64,000 nucleotides of DNA from CAIKOD01 sp035505975 (GTDB lineage: Archaea > Halobacteriota > Methanomicrobia > Methanomicrobiales > Methanospirillaceae), in the NCBI GenBank assembly GCA_035505975.1, contig DATJQJ010000012.1, positions 33,075-97,074 of the forward strand, read 5' to 3'. This document shows, one piece after another, positions 26,679-36,344 of the stretch. The notes under the pieces are model-generated. The model was not told where the DNA came from, ran no database searches, and worked only from the letters and a program-made list of their open reading frames with translations. Each line of letters opens with the position of its first letter. Position 1 is the first letter of the stretch. The position numbers and the translations under genes were made by a program.

Positions 26679-26927
26679 TTAGAATAAGAGGAGCAGTGCG
26701 ACTACGAGGCCGAAGATGACGATCGTTTCAGGAATCACCGTGAACAGTAATGCAAGACCGAATATGTCCTTGTCTTCAGCAACGGCACCTACTCCCGCAG
26801 AACCGATTCCCATTTCGGCAATGCCGGTCCCGATACCTGCCATTCCAACTGCGAGACCAGCACCAATCGCCTTAAGTCCAACCTGCGATGCCTGTACCAT
26901 TTCGAGTGTCATGTTTACGTCTGCCAT
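26679..26927 (-). CDS. atpK: A-type ATP synthase subunit K (membrane rotor ring)
   Basis: An 82-residue two-helix proteolipid. The first helix is Gly-rich (IGAGLAVGMAGIGTGIAEMG), and the second carries the ion-binding Glu67 in VIPETIVIFGL. One hairpin per chain, not the fused multi-hairpin form found in some methanogens. Whether it carries Na+ or H+ cannot be settled from what I can compare here. Confidence 0.95.
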   Translation of the reverse strand: MADVNMTLEMVQASQVGLKAIGAGLAVGMAGIGTGIAEMGIGSAGVGAVAEDKDIFGLALLFTVIPETIVIFGLVVALLLLF

Positions 26928-26929
26928 TT

Positions 26930-28897
26930 TTAATCCTCCGTAAATTTCCTTTTCATACCAAATGGATTGTATTTTTTGCCTCCACCTTTGTAGAACTTGG
27001 TGAAGAATTCAACATAATTCAACCTGAGGGACTGCAGAGCCCCGTCGATTAATCCTAGTGCTGCGTTCCCAATGTGACCCACTATAAAAATGAGCACGCC
27101 GAGAGCGATAATTACAGCACCGACTGCTGTAATACTTTTCAGTTGCGGCTCGATAATAAGCCCGATTGAAATATAATTTACCACCATCGCGATCGCGACC
27201 GATGACAGTCCAACTGCCACCAGACGGGTAAACGATAAGGTGTGACTGATAATTGTCGGTACTTCGAAGATGTCGAGCACATTCTCCTGTGCAATGAAGA
27301 TCACGCCGACTATGATCATCAATAGTCCTCCAATAGCTCCCGGCGTGAACCCTGCAACAACCGGGGTCTGCCTTGTCAGATCGATCATCAGGGGGATGGT
27401 GAAATAAGCCCAGATTGTAATTAGGATCCCCCACATTACAAGAATCCACCCAAGATTCCCCAGGATCGTTTTCGTCCGGTGGGAACCGTGATCATTCCTT
27501 GCGTGGTTGATGATCCCAAATATGCGACCGAGCGTGATGTACAGTACGCCAATCCAGATCGAGGTGACGAGCAATTGCGGAATTGCCGCTCCCGGCCCTC
27601 CTTCCCCTCCGATATTCATATGGCGGGAGAAGATGATCGGCTCCCAGAAGAGCTTGAATCCGATGACTTCTGAATAGAGCAAACCGAAAAATATCGTCGA
27701 GAATGAAAATATCATCAGAGTCTTTACCAGCCGGGCGCCGTCACCGCTTTTGAAGAACCTTCTCATGACGAGGCTCAACACCAGCAGGATCAGTCCGTAT
27801 CCGACATCCCCGAGCATCAGCCCGAAGAATATCGGAAAGATAAATGCAACGACCAGGGTGGGGTCGATCTCGGTGTACTTTGGTCTCGAATACGTGTCAA
27901 TGATCAACTGTGTCGGATCGCAGAACGATGGGTTATCGTACTCGACCGGGACGATGTCATGTTCCCTGTCAACCGGTAGTTCAACGACATAACTTTTTCC
28001 TCCCGTGGCGGCATTGATCGCATCGATCAATCCTTTGATCTCGGCCGACGGGACGAAACCTTCGGCGACGAAGGCCTGGTCGGTGGTCGCGAACCGCAAT
28101 GGAGCTTCCGCTTTTTCAACGTCCGTTGTGATGAGTTCATCGCAGGCGAGGAGAAAATCTGCATGTTTCTTCCTGCATTCTTCCATTTTCGCAGCGATGC
28201 CGGCCAGCTCTTTTTTGAGCTCCCCTATCCTTGCATTATATCGTTCGATGGCGGTTCCGGCAGACCCGGTCTCCTCTGGGATCTGCACCATCTGGAACAT
28301 CGCATCGGACAGGGCACGTTCAGCAACCGCACGCTGGGCAGACTGGACGATCAATACAATAAAATTGCCCGTTTTTGAAGGTGAGTAGTAACATTCGTGC
28401 GGGACATCGGGAATCACATCGCGGTTGGTATAACCTGCATATACCGAAAGCGACTGGTATCCACGCAGGAGATCCATGTCAACCGGGACCTGGACGAAGG
28501 GCTTGAGAAGGTCTATTTTCTGTTCGAGTTCCTTCTCTTCAGTCTCAAGCATCGACTTTCTTTCCGTGATCTCTTCCGCTTCTTTTTCGATGACCGGGAG
28601 ATCCCGTTCGATAAGCGCCCTGATATCCGCAGTTTTTTGTTTCTTTTCGGGTCCGGTTTCCTCCGGTTTTACCAGGTACGTTGATTCAACAGACCTGATT
28701 TTAAGCAGGTCGCTCGAGGCGGCGCTTGCGTCCGCAAGGGGCATGCCAATCCGGAATCCTTCATACCCTTCCCTGGTCTGGTCAACGAAATCATCGATAT
28801 GGAACAGGTTACGACGGTATAATTCCTGGATGACCGGTTCGAGCTGGTCCTTCGAGGCTGCAATGAACAGCCGGCTCATCGGTTTAGCCTTTAACAT
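26930..28897 (-). CDS. atpI: A-type ATP synthase subunit I (membrane stator)
   Basis: The a-subunit homologue that forms the ion half-channels. About 655 residues: a soluble N-terminal half (coiled-coil arms around residues 80-270) and about seven membrane helices after residue 370. The frame is open further upstream, but family members begin M-L-K-x-x-x-M-S-R, which fixes the ATG at 28897; AGGGAG lies about 7 nt before it. This overlaps atpH by 14 nt. A later ATG at 28879 is the alternative. Confidence 0.94.
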   Translation of the reverse strand: MLKAKPMSRLFIAASKDQLEPVIQELYRRNLFHIDDFVDQTREGYEGFRIGMPLADASAASSDLLKIRSVESTYLVKPEETGPEKKQKTADIRALIERDLPVIEKEAEEITERKSMLETEEKELEQKIDLLKPFVQVPVDMDLLRGYQSLSVYAGYTNRDVIPDVPHECYYSPSKTGNFIVLIVQSAQRAVAERALSDAMFQMVQIPEETGSAGTAIERYNARIGELKKELAGIAAKMEECRKKHADFLLACDELITTDVEKAEAPLRFATTDQAFVAEGFVPSAEIKGLIDAINAATGGKSYVVELPVDREHDIVPVEYDNPSFCDPTQLIIDTYSRPKYTEIDPTLVVAFIFPIFFGLMLGDVGYGLILLVLSLVMRRFFKSGDGARLVKTLMIFSFSTIFFGLLYSEVIGFKLFWEPIIFSRHMNIGGEGGPGAAIPQLLVTSIWIGVLYITLGRIFGIINHARNDHGSHRTKTILGNLGWILVMWGILITIWAYFTIPLMIDLTRQTPVVAGFTPGAIGGLLMIIVGVIFIAQENVLDIFEVPTIISHTLSFTRLVAVGLSSVAIAMVVNYISIGLIIEPQLKSITAVGAVIIALGVLIFIVGHIGNAALGLIDGALQSLRLNYVEFFTKFYKGGGKKYNPFGMKRKFTED

Positions 28898-29213
28898 GCA
28901 GCTGCTCCCTGAACCGGGATACCAGCAACTCCACTGCCCGGTCAAGGTTCCTGCTGCCCTTCTCTTTGAGAGCAGCGGCGCGTTGTCCGCCTTCCCTGAT
29001 GATCCGTGCATGGGCTTCTTCGGCTCGCTGCCGGGCATCGGCCATGCGCTTCTTTTTGTACTCTTCCGCGTTACTTTTCGCCTTTAACAACAGGTTATCT
29101 GCTTCCAGCTCAGCATCGGCGATACTCTTTTTCTTTTCCGCCTCCGCGTTGCGTATCATGGTTCTATACTCTTCTTCTGCAGTTTTGATGTCTTTTAAGA
29201 CCTCAGTCTTCAT
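28884..29213 (-). CDS. atpH: A-type ATP synthase subunit H (peripheral stalk)
   Basis: 109 residues, almost entirely a charged coiled coil (AEAEKKKSIADAELEADNLL) ending in a short globular part, as expected for the partner of subunit E in the peripheral stalk. It is the first gene of the nine-subunit operon. GAGGAGGG precedes the ATG closely, and an AT-rich element with ACATTTATGAG near 29257-29267 may be the operon promoter. Confidence 0.9.
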   Translation of the reverse strand: MKTEVLKDIKTAEEEYRTMIRNAEAEKKKSIADAELEADNLLLKAKSNAEEYKKKRMADARQRAEEAHARIIREGGQRAAALKEKGSRNLDRAVELLVSRFREQLHVKG

Positions 29214-29393
29214 CCAACCCTCCTCTCATGATAGTACAATAATTAATGAAAAACACTCATAAATGTGTTGTTATTTATTTCATGGGAAAAACACGCGATA
29301 AAACGGGCCTGCGACAATAAATCCTGTGAATTTTGTCGCATTAACCGACAACGAATTATGTTAAAACTGTTAATGGACCCTGTTCGTACCGTT

Positions 29394-29915
29394 TTACGCA
29401 CCCGGGTATTCAGGACTGGCGGAAAGGAGGGGTTCATGGAGGAGAGAAAATTCATACGAGATATATGAGACCGAATATTCCCCTGATATTCCCACGATCT
29501 CTATTCCACCGGATACCGCCCGCAGGCACATCCCGGAAAGTTCGCTGCTGCCACAGAGTATGTCCTGTTCCGGATGCGTTCCCCGCCGGACCGAACAACT
29601 CAGGCGAATAGTCTGCCCGGCAGAAACGATATACCGGAGACGGGCCGATCCCGGGTGATCGGCAGGGAGAACGACGAGCGGACTCCGGTACAGCCTGACG
29701 AGTTCGAGAAGCATGACGGCAGGTTCAAGAGGCCCCCCTTCCGGCGCCGATACGGCTATAATATCTTCTCCGGAAAGTCCCTGACACACTTCCCCGTCAG
29801 GAGCTTCAATGCACAGGGCAAAGGGCCTGCCTGCTTTTCCAACGAGAACATACGAGTTTCCGCCTCTGATCAGGATGAATTTTCCACTTTTCGGAAGGTT
29901 GTAGCTGTTCGTCAT
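29394..29915 (-). CDS. Hypothetical protein
   Basis: A 173-residue frame beginning MTNSYNLPKSGKFILIRGG. Predicted strands alternate with turns (YVLVGKAG, RPFALCIEAPDG, IRLSCSVRRGTH), so it looks like a beta-rich soluble protein with four cysteines and no signal peptide. I do not recognise the family. It lies upstream of atpH on the same strand with a 180-nt gap, so it is probably separate from the ATP synthase operon. Confidence 0.6.
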   Translation of the reverse strand: MTNSYNLPKSGKFILIRGGNSYVLVGKAGRPFALCIEAPDGEVCQGLSGEDIIAVSAPEGGPLEPAVMLLELVRLYRSPLVVLPADHPGSARLRYIVSAGQTIRLSCSVRRGTHPEQDILCGSSELSGMCLRAVSGGIEIVGISGEYSVSYISYEFSLLHEPLLSASPEYPGA

Positions 29916-30176
29916 TTTCAGGTCGTCCTTGAACCGAACCGGGCCAATGCAGATCTCATGAAATTGTCCATTGCTTATCGTTTCCGTTATTTTCGCATAT
30001 CCACCAATAATAAACCCGGCTCTAGAAACCTTCCGGGCCGGAACGGTGATCCAAATCTCTATTCTTTTGTATCTGTGCTTATTCTTTCCCTTCTGCCGGA
30101 GACAGGTAGGGTTGGCTCTATTGAATCGTTAAGATCATTCACCTGTACGCCCGGGTTTGTGGCAAAGGATGCAGCT

Positions 30177-30446
30177 TCATACGGTGATTCCCATTATATT
30201 GAGGAGGATTAAGAGGAGCGCACCAGGTATGCCTCCGAAGAGGCAGATCAGGAACGACACCACATTGATAGGGATATCGGGCTTGCCGAAATAGGCCATG
30301 ACGTGAAAATAATTAACAAAATAGAGGAGGATCAACCCGAGAATTGAATTGATTGCAAGTTTGATGATATTTTTTATAACAAAAAAACCGACGACCGCTG
30401 CAACAACTAAAACAATGATAAGAAGACCTGCTCCCGAAATATCCAT
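30177..30446 (-). CDS. BofA-like small membrane protein
   Basis: An 89-residue, very hydrophobic protein with the pattern of the pro-sigma-K inhibitor BofA family: VVGFFVIKNIIKLAINSILGL then a C-terminal helix CLFGGIPGALLLILLN. Archaea have many such proteins but no sigma-K pathway, so its function is unknown. A TATA-like ACTTTATAATTC near 30467-30478 lies about 25 nt before the ATG, suggesting a nearly leaderless transcript. Confidence 0.8.
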   Translation of the reverse strand: MDISGAGLLIIVLVVAAVVGFFVIKNIIKLAINSILGLILLYFVNYFHVMAYFGKPDIPINVVSFLICLFGGIPGALLLILLNIMGITV

Positions 30447-30634
30447 TGAACGTACAAGGGTCGCGAATTATAAAGTATTTTCGCTTTCTGCCTATAAAAC
30501 GAAGAATATCGGGCTCGCAGGTTCCCTCATGAGGATTAACCCTGGCGGAGCCCGGACAATAGTTTCTCTATTGGATCTTTTCCTCCCAAAAGGACACACG
30601 GGAAGCGATCCTGCCGAAACCGGCACCCGTGAGA

Positions 30635-31957
30635 TCAGACACCGATGATCTTCTGCGAGGAGAACCTGATCTCGGGAAGCAACATCGATCCGACTGCCCT
30701 GTTGCCTTGGGCGATGCCGTCCACGCTGTTCAGCATGTCGAACACGTTTCCTGCCAGCATGACCTTCCTGATGGCAGTACCGAAATCGTCCTCCTTCACC
30801 CAGGAGGGGTTCGAGATTTCGACTGAAAAATCGCCACTCATCGGGTTAGCGGTATGCGCACCTACAACGTCGTTGACATATATGGCCGGTTCGTACCAGA
30901 TCGCACTTCTGGGCCCGTCCAGGACGAGGTTATGATGACCTATGGATGGAGCGCCACCAAACCCTGACCGTACCGCACTGCCGGTGCTCTTTTTCCCAAA
31001 GCGGTATGCAGTTTTCAGGTCGTAGAGAAATTCTCCGAGAACGCCTTCGCGAATGATGTCTATCCGGCGGGAAGGAACACCTTCGGCGTCCCAGTAGGTG
31101 CTGCCGAGCGCACCGGGTATCAGGGGATCGTCAAACAGCGAGATCTTCTGATCGAGGATCCGCTCTCCAAGCGATCCCGCAAGTTTCGAGCGTCCGGCGT
31201 GGACATTCCTTCCGTTCACTGCCGGAAGCAGCACTGAACCGAGGAGCTGCGAAAGCGCAACCGGTGAGAGGATGATATCATACGCACCGGTCTTTACATC
31301 GTCTCCTGATTCACCATGCCATGCAAAAAATGCCGCCTTCTCGCCGACCCTGGCAGGATCGGTGATCTTTGTCGTAGACTGGTCAAACTCGTATCCGGTT
31401 GAATGCCCCCTGATGGTCTCGAGCGAGACCGAGACAAACGTTTTTTTGGAGGAATAGAGGATCCCCTGGCTGTTGCCTATTGTAGCACTCCCGGTCGAGA
31501 GATCTGCCGAGCCGGAGGTGACCTGGACGGCATATTTACCTGCTCCATCGATCATATCGCGGAGCAGTTCAGATGCCTGGTCTGCATCGATTCGAAGCCC
31601 AGGGTCGTACGACAGCGGAGGGCGGTCTTCCATCGCTTCCGGGGAGGGGAGCCCTTTCCATTCCTGGCTTGTGGCAAGTTTCCCGCTCGATATAGCCGCA
31701 TCGAGGCATGGTTTCCATGCCATCGGGTCATTCGTCCCCGAAATTCCTATTTTCCCCCCGTCAATAGTGCGGATGCCGAGTCCGAGTGTTTTGTTTCCCG
31801 TGGCAAGACCGGTACTTGTCTTTTTCAATTCGGCAGAGATGGACTGCCCGGAGGCAATATATACCTCGATTTCATCAGCGATCTTCTGTCCGGCCCTGAT
31901 AATATCATCGATAAGGCCCTGGAGATCGCCGTTCCCGAACTGATTAGTCTGAACCAC
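30635..31957 (-). CDS. tldE: TldE/PmbA-family protein (metalloprotease partner)
   Basis: The U62-family partner of TldD; the TldD-TldE pair in E. coli processes peptides such as microcin B17. About 440 residues, with GNSQGILYSSKKT, a central AFFAWHGESGDDVKTG and C-terminal SGDFSVEISNPSWV typical of PmbA. It lacks the zinc motif, as expected. The frame is open upstream into tldD, but the GTG at 31957 (VVQTNQFG) gives the family length and a 14-nt overlap. Confidence 0.92.
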   Translation of the reverse strand: MVQTNQFGNGDLQGLIDDIIRAGQKIADEIEVYIASGQSISAELKKTSTGLATGNKTLGLGIRTIDGGKIGISGTNDPMAWKPCLDAAISSGKLATSQEWKGLPSPEAMEDRPPLSYDPGLRIDADQASELLRDMIDGAGKYAVQVTSGSADLSTGSATIGNSQGILYSSKKTFVSVSLETIRGHSTGYEFDQSTTKITDPARVGEKAAFFAWHGESGDDVKTGAYDIILSPVALSQLLGSVLLPAVNGRNVHAGRSKLAGSLGERILDQKISLFDDPLIPGALGSTYWDAEGVPSRRIDIIREGVLGEFLYDLKTAYRFGKKSTGSAVRSGFGGAPSIGHHNLVLDGPRSAIWYEPAIYVNDVVGAHTANPMSGDFSVEISNPSWVKEDDFGTAIRKVMLAGNVFDMLNSVDGIAQGNRAVGSMLLPEIRFSSQKIIGV

Positions 31958-33278
31958 TGCCACCCACCACCGCATTTCGGAGGAGCACGTAGGGAGCTCC
32001 GTCGCTAACCGGAACACTCTGCCCGCCCTTGCCACAATATCCCTGGGACATCAACCGTTCTTTTCCGCACATCTCGATGGCATGGAGTGTCGACAGGATC
32101 TCTCCCGAGAGGGAGACGTCACGGATCATTTCCCCCTGTTCACCGTTTCTGACCAGGTAGCCATATTCTGCATTGAACTGGAAGACTCCACGGCCCGGGT
32201 CCACCTGGCCTCCCCTCGACCCGCACAGGAGGATTCCCTGCCTGACCTCGGCGATCATTTCTTCGGACGCAGCGTCACCGGTCTCGATAAACGTGTTCGA
32301 CATTCTCACGAGTGGGGGTTCCCCGGGCATCGCCCTCGCATGTCCCGGGATGCCGTGACCGACCGAGGCCAGCGTTTCACGGTTATGGAGGTATGCATTG
32401 ACAATTCCCTTCCTGATGATCTCGGTCCTTGCAACCATGACTCCTTCGGCATCGACGGGTTCGAACCCGAATTCATGGAGGGTCGGGTCATCGACGATGG
32501 TTAGAAGGTCGTTTCCGATTTTCTCACCGGTTTTACCGGCGAGCACCGAGTTACCGTCGTGGACGAGGTCCCCCTCGCTTGCATGGCCCACGGCCTCGTG
32601 CGCGAAAACGCCTGCGAGCTCGGGGTCAAGGACTGCATCCATGGTTCCTCCTTTCACCACACCGGCATTGATAAGGGCTACGGCACGGTCTCCGGCGACC
32701 CGCCCCAACTCCTGCTGGTGGCGGATATTGAGGCCATGAATCGAATGAAGCCTTTCGAAGGCCATCTGGACATTTCCGTCGCGCGATGCAACGGCCATGA
32801 CATTAAAACCGGAACGGCATATCCCGTACGTATATTCGTTTCCGCTGCTGTCGCGAAAGGCGGTCTGTTCCGATCGTTCGATATACGTCGCCCTTGTATT
32901 GACAATGCCCGGTACTTTTGCAGCCGTTTCGATTTCTCCGAGAAGAGAAGTTTTTTCCTCGAGGCTCACGTCTTTTGGGTCTTCCTTCTGGCGGGGGACG
33001 GCAAGCATACCATTTGGAGCTTCGGCAAGGCAGGTTGGTTCATCAGTAATGCGGGCAAGGTCCAGGGCAGTCTGAAGCATGTCATCGAATTCACGGCCCA
33101 CCGGATCCTCGTAATTATCGATGGTGAGGATCCCCCATCCTGCCTGGCCGAGCACACGGATAACTGCTGTGGAAAAAAAAGATGTTCCGGCCGATTCGAT
33201 GACACCGTTATCGATATCGATGTGAGTGCTGTCGCCTGTTACGTGCCGGACATCGTAGTACCTGATGCCCTTCTCCAT
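31944..33278 (-). CDS. tldD: TldD-family zinc metalloprotease
   Basis: 444 residues. The active-site motif HEAVGH lies in FAHEAVGHASEGDLV, and GSRGGQVDPGRGVFQFNAEY towards the C-terminus is typical. It forms the catalytic half of a heterodimer with TldE, encoded next with a 14-nt overlap. It begins 3 nt after the lonB stop, so lonB-tldD-tldE is a proteolysis operon. Confidence 0.94.
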   Translation of the reverse strand: MEKGIRYYDVRHVTGDSTHIDIDNGVIESAGTSFFSTAVIRVLGQAGWGILTIDNYEDPVGREFDDMLQTALDLARITDEPTCLAEAPNGMLAVPRQKEDPKDVSLEEKTSLLGEIETAAKVPGIVNTRATYIERSEQTAFRDSSGNEYTYGICRSGFNVMAVASRDGNVQMAFERLHSIHGLNIRHQQELGRVAGDRAVALINAGVVKGGTMDAVLDPELAGVFAHEAVGHASEGDLVHDGNSVLAGKTGEKIGNDLLTIVDDPTLHEFGFEPVDAEGVMVARTEIIRKGIVNAYLHNRETLASVGHGIPGHARAMPGEPPLVRMSNTFIETGDAASEEMIAEVRQGILLCGSRGGQVDPGRGVFQFNAEYGYLVRNGEQGEMIRDVSLSGEILSTLHAIEMCGKERLMSQGYCGKGGQSVPVSDGAPYVLLRNAVVGGSGSD

Positions 33279-33281
33279 GGT

Positions 33282-35222
33282 TCAAACCAGGGTCGGTGTA
33301 ACAGGAGTGGTATCCAGGACCCTTTGCGAAGCGGTTGTAGCCAGTTTCCGCAGCTTGGTAAGGAAGCCCTCGTTGTTCTCAGGGACCAGTGCGTGTTTCA
33401 GCACGTCTTCGATATGGTCGACGGGGATGACATCGATTAGAGATTTAAACCTCTCTTCGATCATCACGTCATCTATGTTGGATCTGGGGATCAGTACCGT
33501 CTTTATGCCGGCCTTGGCCGCAGCCTCGATCTTAAAGGTCACACCTCCGACCGGGAGCACGTCGCCCCTGACTGACAGGGAGCCGGTCATGCCCAGATCC
33601 TGGCGGACCGGGATACTTTCGATCGCACTGATGACTGCAGTCGCAACACTGATAGACGCCGAATCTCCCTCGACCCCGCCATATGTCCCGATGAACTGGA
33701 TATGGATGTCCATGTTCCTGATGTCCTTGCCGGTAAATTTTTTGAGGATCGCACTGACGTTCTTTATCGATTCCTGGGCGATCTCCTTCAGCATTCCCGT
33801 GGCAATCACCGATCCGCTCGCTCCCTGGGCAGGCGTCACTTCTGCCATGATCGGGAGAACCGAACCTGAATCGCTACCCATAACCGCGAGGCCATTCACC
33901 CGGCCTATCCGGGTCCCTTCGACCACGGTCAGTTCGTATTCGCGGTTTCTCCGGATGTACTCATCGGAGACCTGGTCTTCGATCGAACGGGCCGTGGATT
34001 TTGCGGCAATGACATGGTCGGCATTGGTAATCTCTGCACCCTGCTGGCGTGCGAGATCGCCGGCGACCCTGATCAACCCGCCCATGTCGCGGAGTTTGAG
34101 TGTCAGGTGACCTTTCCTGCTCGAACGCCTCCTGGCCTCCCTGATAATTTCATCAATCGCACTCTTATCGAAATGGGGGATTTTCCCATCGTTTTTTACT
34201 TCCTGGGCGATGAACCTGACGTATTTTTCACGGTTCTCGGGAGTGTCGGGCATGCTCTCGCCCATATACACTTCGTACCCGTAACCCCTGATCCTCGACC
34301 GCAGTGCCGGGTGCATTCCCTGGATTGCATCGAGGTTACCCGCAGCCACCATGACGAATTTGCAGGGAACTGGCTCTGTCCTGACCATGGCACCGCTCGA
34401 ACGCTCGCTTTGCCCGGTAATCGGGAATTCGCCCTCCTGGAGTGCGGTCAGCAGGTTCTGCTGCGAATGCGGGGTAAGGGTATTGATCTCATCGATGAAC
34501 AGGACTCCTTCGTGCGCCCGGTGGATCGCACCGGCTTCGACCCTGTCGTGGGAGGGTGTCTCGAGACCCCCGCTCTGGAACGGGTCATGCCTGACATCGC
34601 CGAGCAATGCGCCTGCATGGGACCCGGTCCCGTCGATGAAAGGTGCCGTCGTTGTATTATCATTCGAGACAAGCAGTTTCGGGACCATCGCCTCTTCGCG
34701 GGGGGTTCCATATCTCAGCGCCATGAATACGAACGCCGCAGCAATAATCCCCATAAGCCATTGCATGGTGATGAACGCATACCCGATGATACCGATCATC
34801 AGGAGGAGCATCAGGGTATTCCGGAACTGGATCTTTTTACGGGCTTCGGCCTTGTGTGCGGAAACAATCTGTTTCCCTCGCCCGGCCGGGACTGTCCTGA
34901 CAATGGGGTTGTTGTTGTCATCCGAATTCGGATAGACGAGGATATCCTGGAGTTCCTCTTTCGGGAGCAGCTCCGCCATTGCTTTGGCAAGCATGGACTT
35001 GCCGGTTCCCGGACTCCCGATCATCATCACATGGCGCCGCTGTATCGCCGCCTTCTTGATAACCTCTACCGCATGTTCCTGACCGATTACCTGGTCGATC
35101 AGTTTTGCAGGCACTTCAACCTGGGAGGAGGTGTTGATGTCGGTACCGGTAGTGGTACTGATATCGGTCTCTTCGGCCGGTCTCTCTTCCTGCGTGCCTG
35201 CTTCGGAATTTGTGCTATCCAT
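33282..35222 (-). CDS. lonB: Membrane-bound ATP-dependent protease LonB
   Basis: 646 residues: an AAA+ module with Walker A GSPGTGKS, interrupted by two membrane helices (about 130-165), then Walker B LFIDEINTL, and a C-terminal Ser-Lys protease domain with the catalytic Ser in GDSASISVATA and the Lys in AKAGIKTVLI. This is the archaeal LonB layout, which degrades unfolded and membrane proteins. It is transcribed divergently from prs across an 85-nt region containing palindromes. Confidence 0.95.
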   Translation of the reverse strand: MDSTNSEAGTQEERPAEETDISTTTGTDINTSSQVEVPAKLIDQVIGQEHAVEVIKKAAIQRRHVMMIGSPGTGKSMLAKAMAELLPKEELQDILVYPNSDDNNNPIVRTVPAGRGKQIVSAHKAEARKKIQFRNTLMLLLMIGIIGYAFITMQWLMGIIAAAFVFMALRYGTPREEAMVPKLLVSNDNTTTAPFIDGTGSHAGALLGDVRHDPFQSGGLETPSHDRVEAGAIHRAHEGVLFIDEINTLTPHSQQNLLTALQEGEFPITGQSERSSGAMVRTEPVPCKFVMVAAGNLDAIQGMHPALRSRIRGYGYEVYMGESMPDTPENREKYVRFIAQEVKNDGKIPHFDKSAIDEIIREARRRSSRKGHLTLKLRDMGGLIRVAGDLARQQGAEITNADHVIAAKSTARSIEDQVSDEYIRRNREYELTVVEGTRIGRVNGLAVMGSDSGSVLPIMAEVTPAQGASGSVIATGMLKEIAQESIKNVSAILKKFTGKDIRNMDIHIQFIGTYGGVEGDSASISVATAVISAIESIPVRQDLGMTGSLSVRGDVLPVGGVTFKIEAAAKAGIKTVLIPRSNIDDVMIEERFKSLIDVIPVDHIEDVLKHALVPENNEGFLTKLRKLATTASQRVLDTTPVTPTLV

Positions 35223-35307
35223 TGTCAGATTTACCCCTTTGCACGCTAAAGTACTGATATACTTATTTCATGCTAGTTTAAGTACTTTCAGCATGAGGTA
35301 GCATGGG
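35223..35307. promoter_or_regulatory. Divergent lonB/prs promoter region with palindromes
   Basis: The gap holds AAAGTACT (35248-35255) and AAGTACTTT (35280-35288), which are inverted copies, plus CATGCT (35269-35274) paired with AGCATG (35290-35295) around the second. Overlapping AT-rich TATA candidates (GATATACTTATT, 35256-35267) lie between the two sites. The layout suggests one regulator controlling both directions; which regulator is unknown. Confidence 0.5.
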
Positions 35308-36150
35308 ATGAAGGTAATAAGCACAGAATATTCCCAGGTACTGGGCGCAAAAGTCGCAGAACAACTGGGGACCGGTGTGGTCGACGTGCAGTTTTCCCGG
35401 TTTCCGGACGGCGAGCAATACCTGAGGGCCGGACCTGTCGACCGGGAGATGGTAATTATCGGCTCGGTGGTAAACAGCCGTTCCCTGATCCAGCTCCTTC
35501 TCCTGGTCGATGCATGCAGTAAATCCGATATCTGCCTTGTCCTCCCCTACATGGGCTATGCCCGTCAGGACAAGCAGTTCAGGGAAGGGGAACCGCTCAG
35601 CGCACGGGCCATCGCATCGGCCCTTGCAGGAGGGAGTTCCCGCGTGATTACGGTGAACATCCATGACGAAGGGGTGCTGGAGCATTTCAGGATACCGGCA
35701 GTCAACGTCTCGCTCGGTCATGATATCGGCCGGGAGTTAAAGAAAAACCTGGACGATCCCTTTATCGTTGCCCCCGATGATGGGGCCCGTTACTTTGCAG
35801 AACAGGTCGCCCTTGCCGGAAAGTGGGACTTCGACCACCTGGATAAGACACGGATATCGGGAGATACGGTGAAGATAGCCTCGAAAAATGTGGACGTCCG
35901 GGGACGGGATGTGGTCATTGTCGACGACATCATATCAACCGGCGGTACGATTGCCACGGCCGCGGCGATGATGTACGGCGAGGGGGCAAAGACGATCGGT
36001 GCCGCCTGCGTCCACGGGGTTTTCACCGGGGGAGCGTACACCCATCTCAAATCCGCAGGGATCGGGGAAATCATATGCAGCGATACCATAGAAAGGGCAT
36101 CGAGCACCATATCAGCTGCCGGCGTGATTGCAAACGCCGTCCGACGATGA
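35308..36150 (+). CDS. prs: Ribose-phosphate pyrophosphokinase
   Basis: Makes PRPP from ribose 5-phosphate and ATP for purines, pyrimidines, His and Trp. 280 residues, the short archaeal form. It carries SRFPDGEQYLR, YMGYARQDKQF and the PRPP loop VIVDDIISTGGTIATAA. GAGGTA precedes the ATG. A 64-codon frame starts inside its stop (ATGA) and leads into nob1. Other PRPP users in the window are gfcR and purH. Confidence 0.95.
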   Translation: MKVISTEYSQVLGAKVAEQLGTGVVDVQFSRFPDGEQYLRAGPVDREMVIIGSVVNSRSLIQLLLLVDACSKSDICLVLPYMGYARQDKQFREGEPLSARAIASALAGGSSRVITVNIHDEGVLEHFRIPAVNVSLGHDIGRELKKNLDDPFIVAPDDGARYFAEQVALAGKWDFDHLDKTRISGDTVKIASKNVDVRGRDVVIVDDIISTGGTIATAAAMMYGEGAKTIGAACVHGVFTGGAYTHLKSAGIGEIICSDTIERASSTISAAGVIANAVRR

Positions 36151-36341
36151 GTTGCGTAAAAAGCAGAAGCATCCGTTACTGCCGTCGTAATATCCGATGG
36201 GGAGATGTGGTATTATACAGGCCGTCAGAATATCCGGCCAGGAATATCATCTCTTCGGGGCCCGGTCATTTTCCGGATCCCAGCCTGATTCCTGTAAAGG
36301 GAAAGAAAAAAAAGACCGTGCCGGTATACAGGAGTGAATGA
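36147..36341 (+). CDS. Small basic protein between prs and nob1
   Basis: A 64-codon frame whose ATG overlaps the prs stop (ATGA at 36147-36150) and whose TGA ends 3 nt before the nob1 GTG. The product is basic, starting MSCVKSRSIRYCRRNIRWGD and ending with a Lys-rich stretch (PVKGKKKKTVPVYRSE). Tight coupling on both sides and filling of the whole gap suggest a real gene. A rival reading is plain spacer DNA. The composition would suit RNA or ribosome binding, but this is a guess. Confidence 0.5.
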   Translation: MSCVKSRSIRYCRRNIRWGDVVLYRPSEYPARNIISSGPGHFPDPSLIPVKGKKKKTVPVYRSE

Positions 36342-36344
36342 TCG

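Noticed and set aside
29574..30212. 212-codon plus-strand frame
   Set aside because: Antisense to the hypothetical gene 29394-29915 and extends over spacer; no ribosome-binding site and shadow-like composition.
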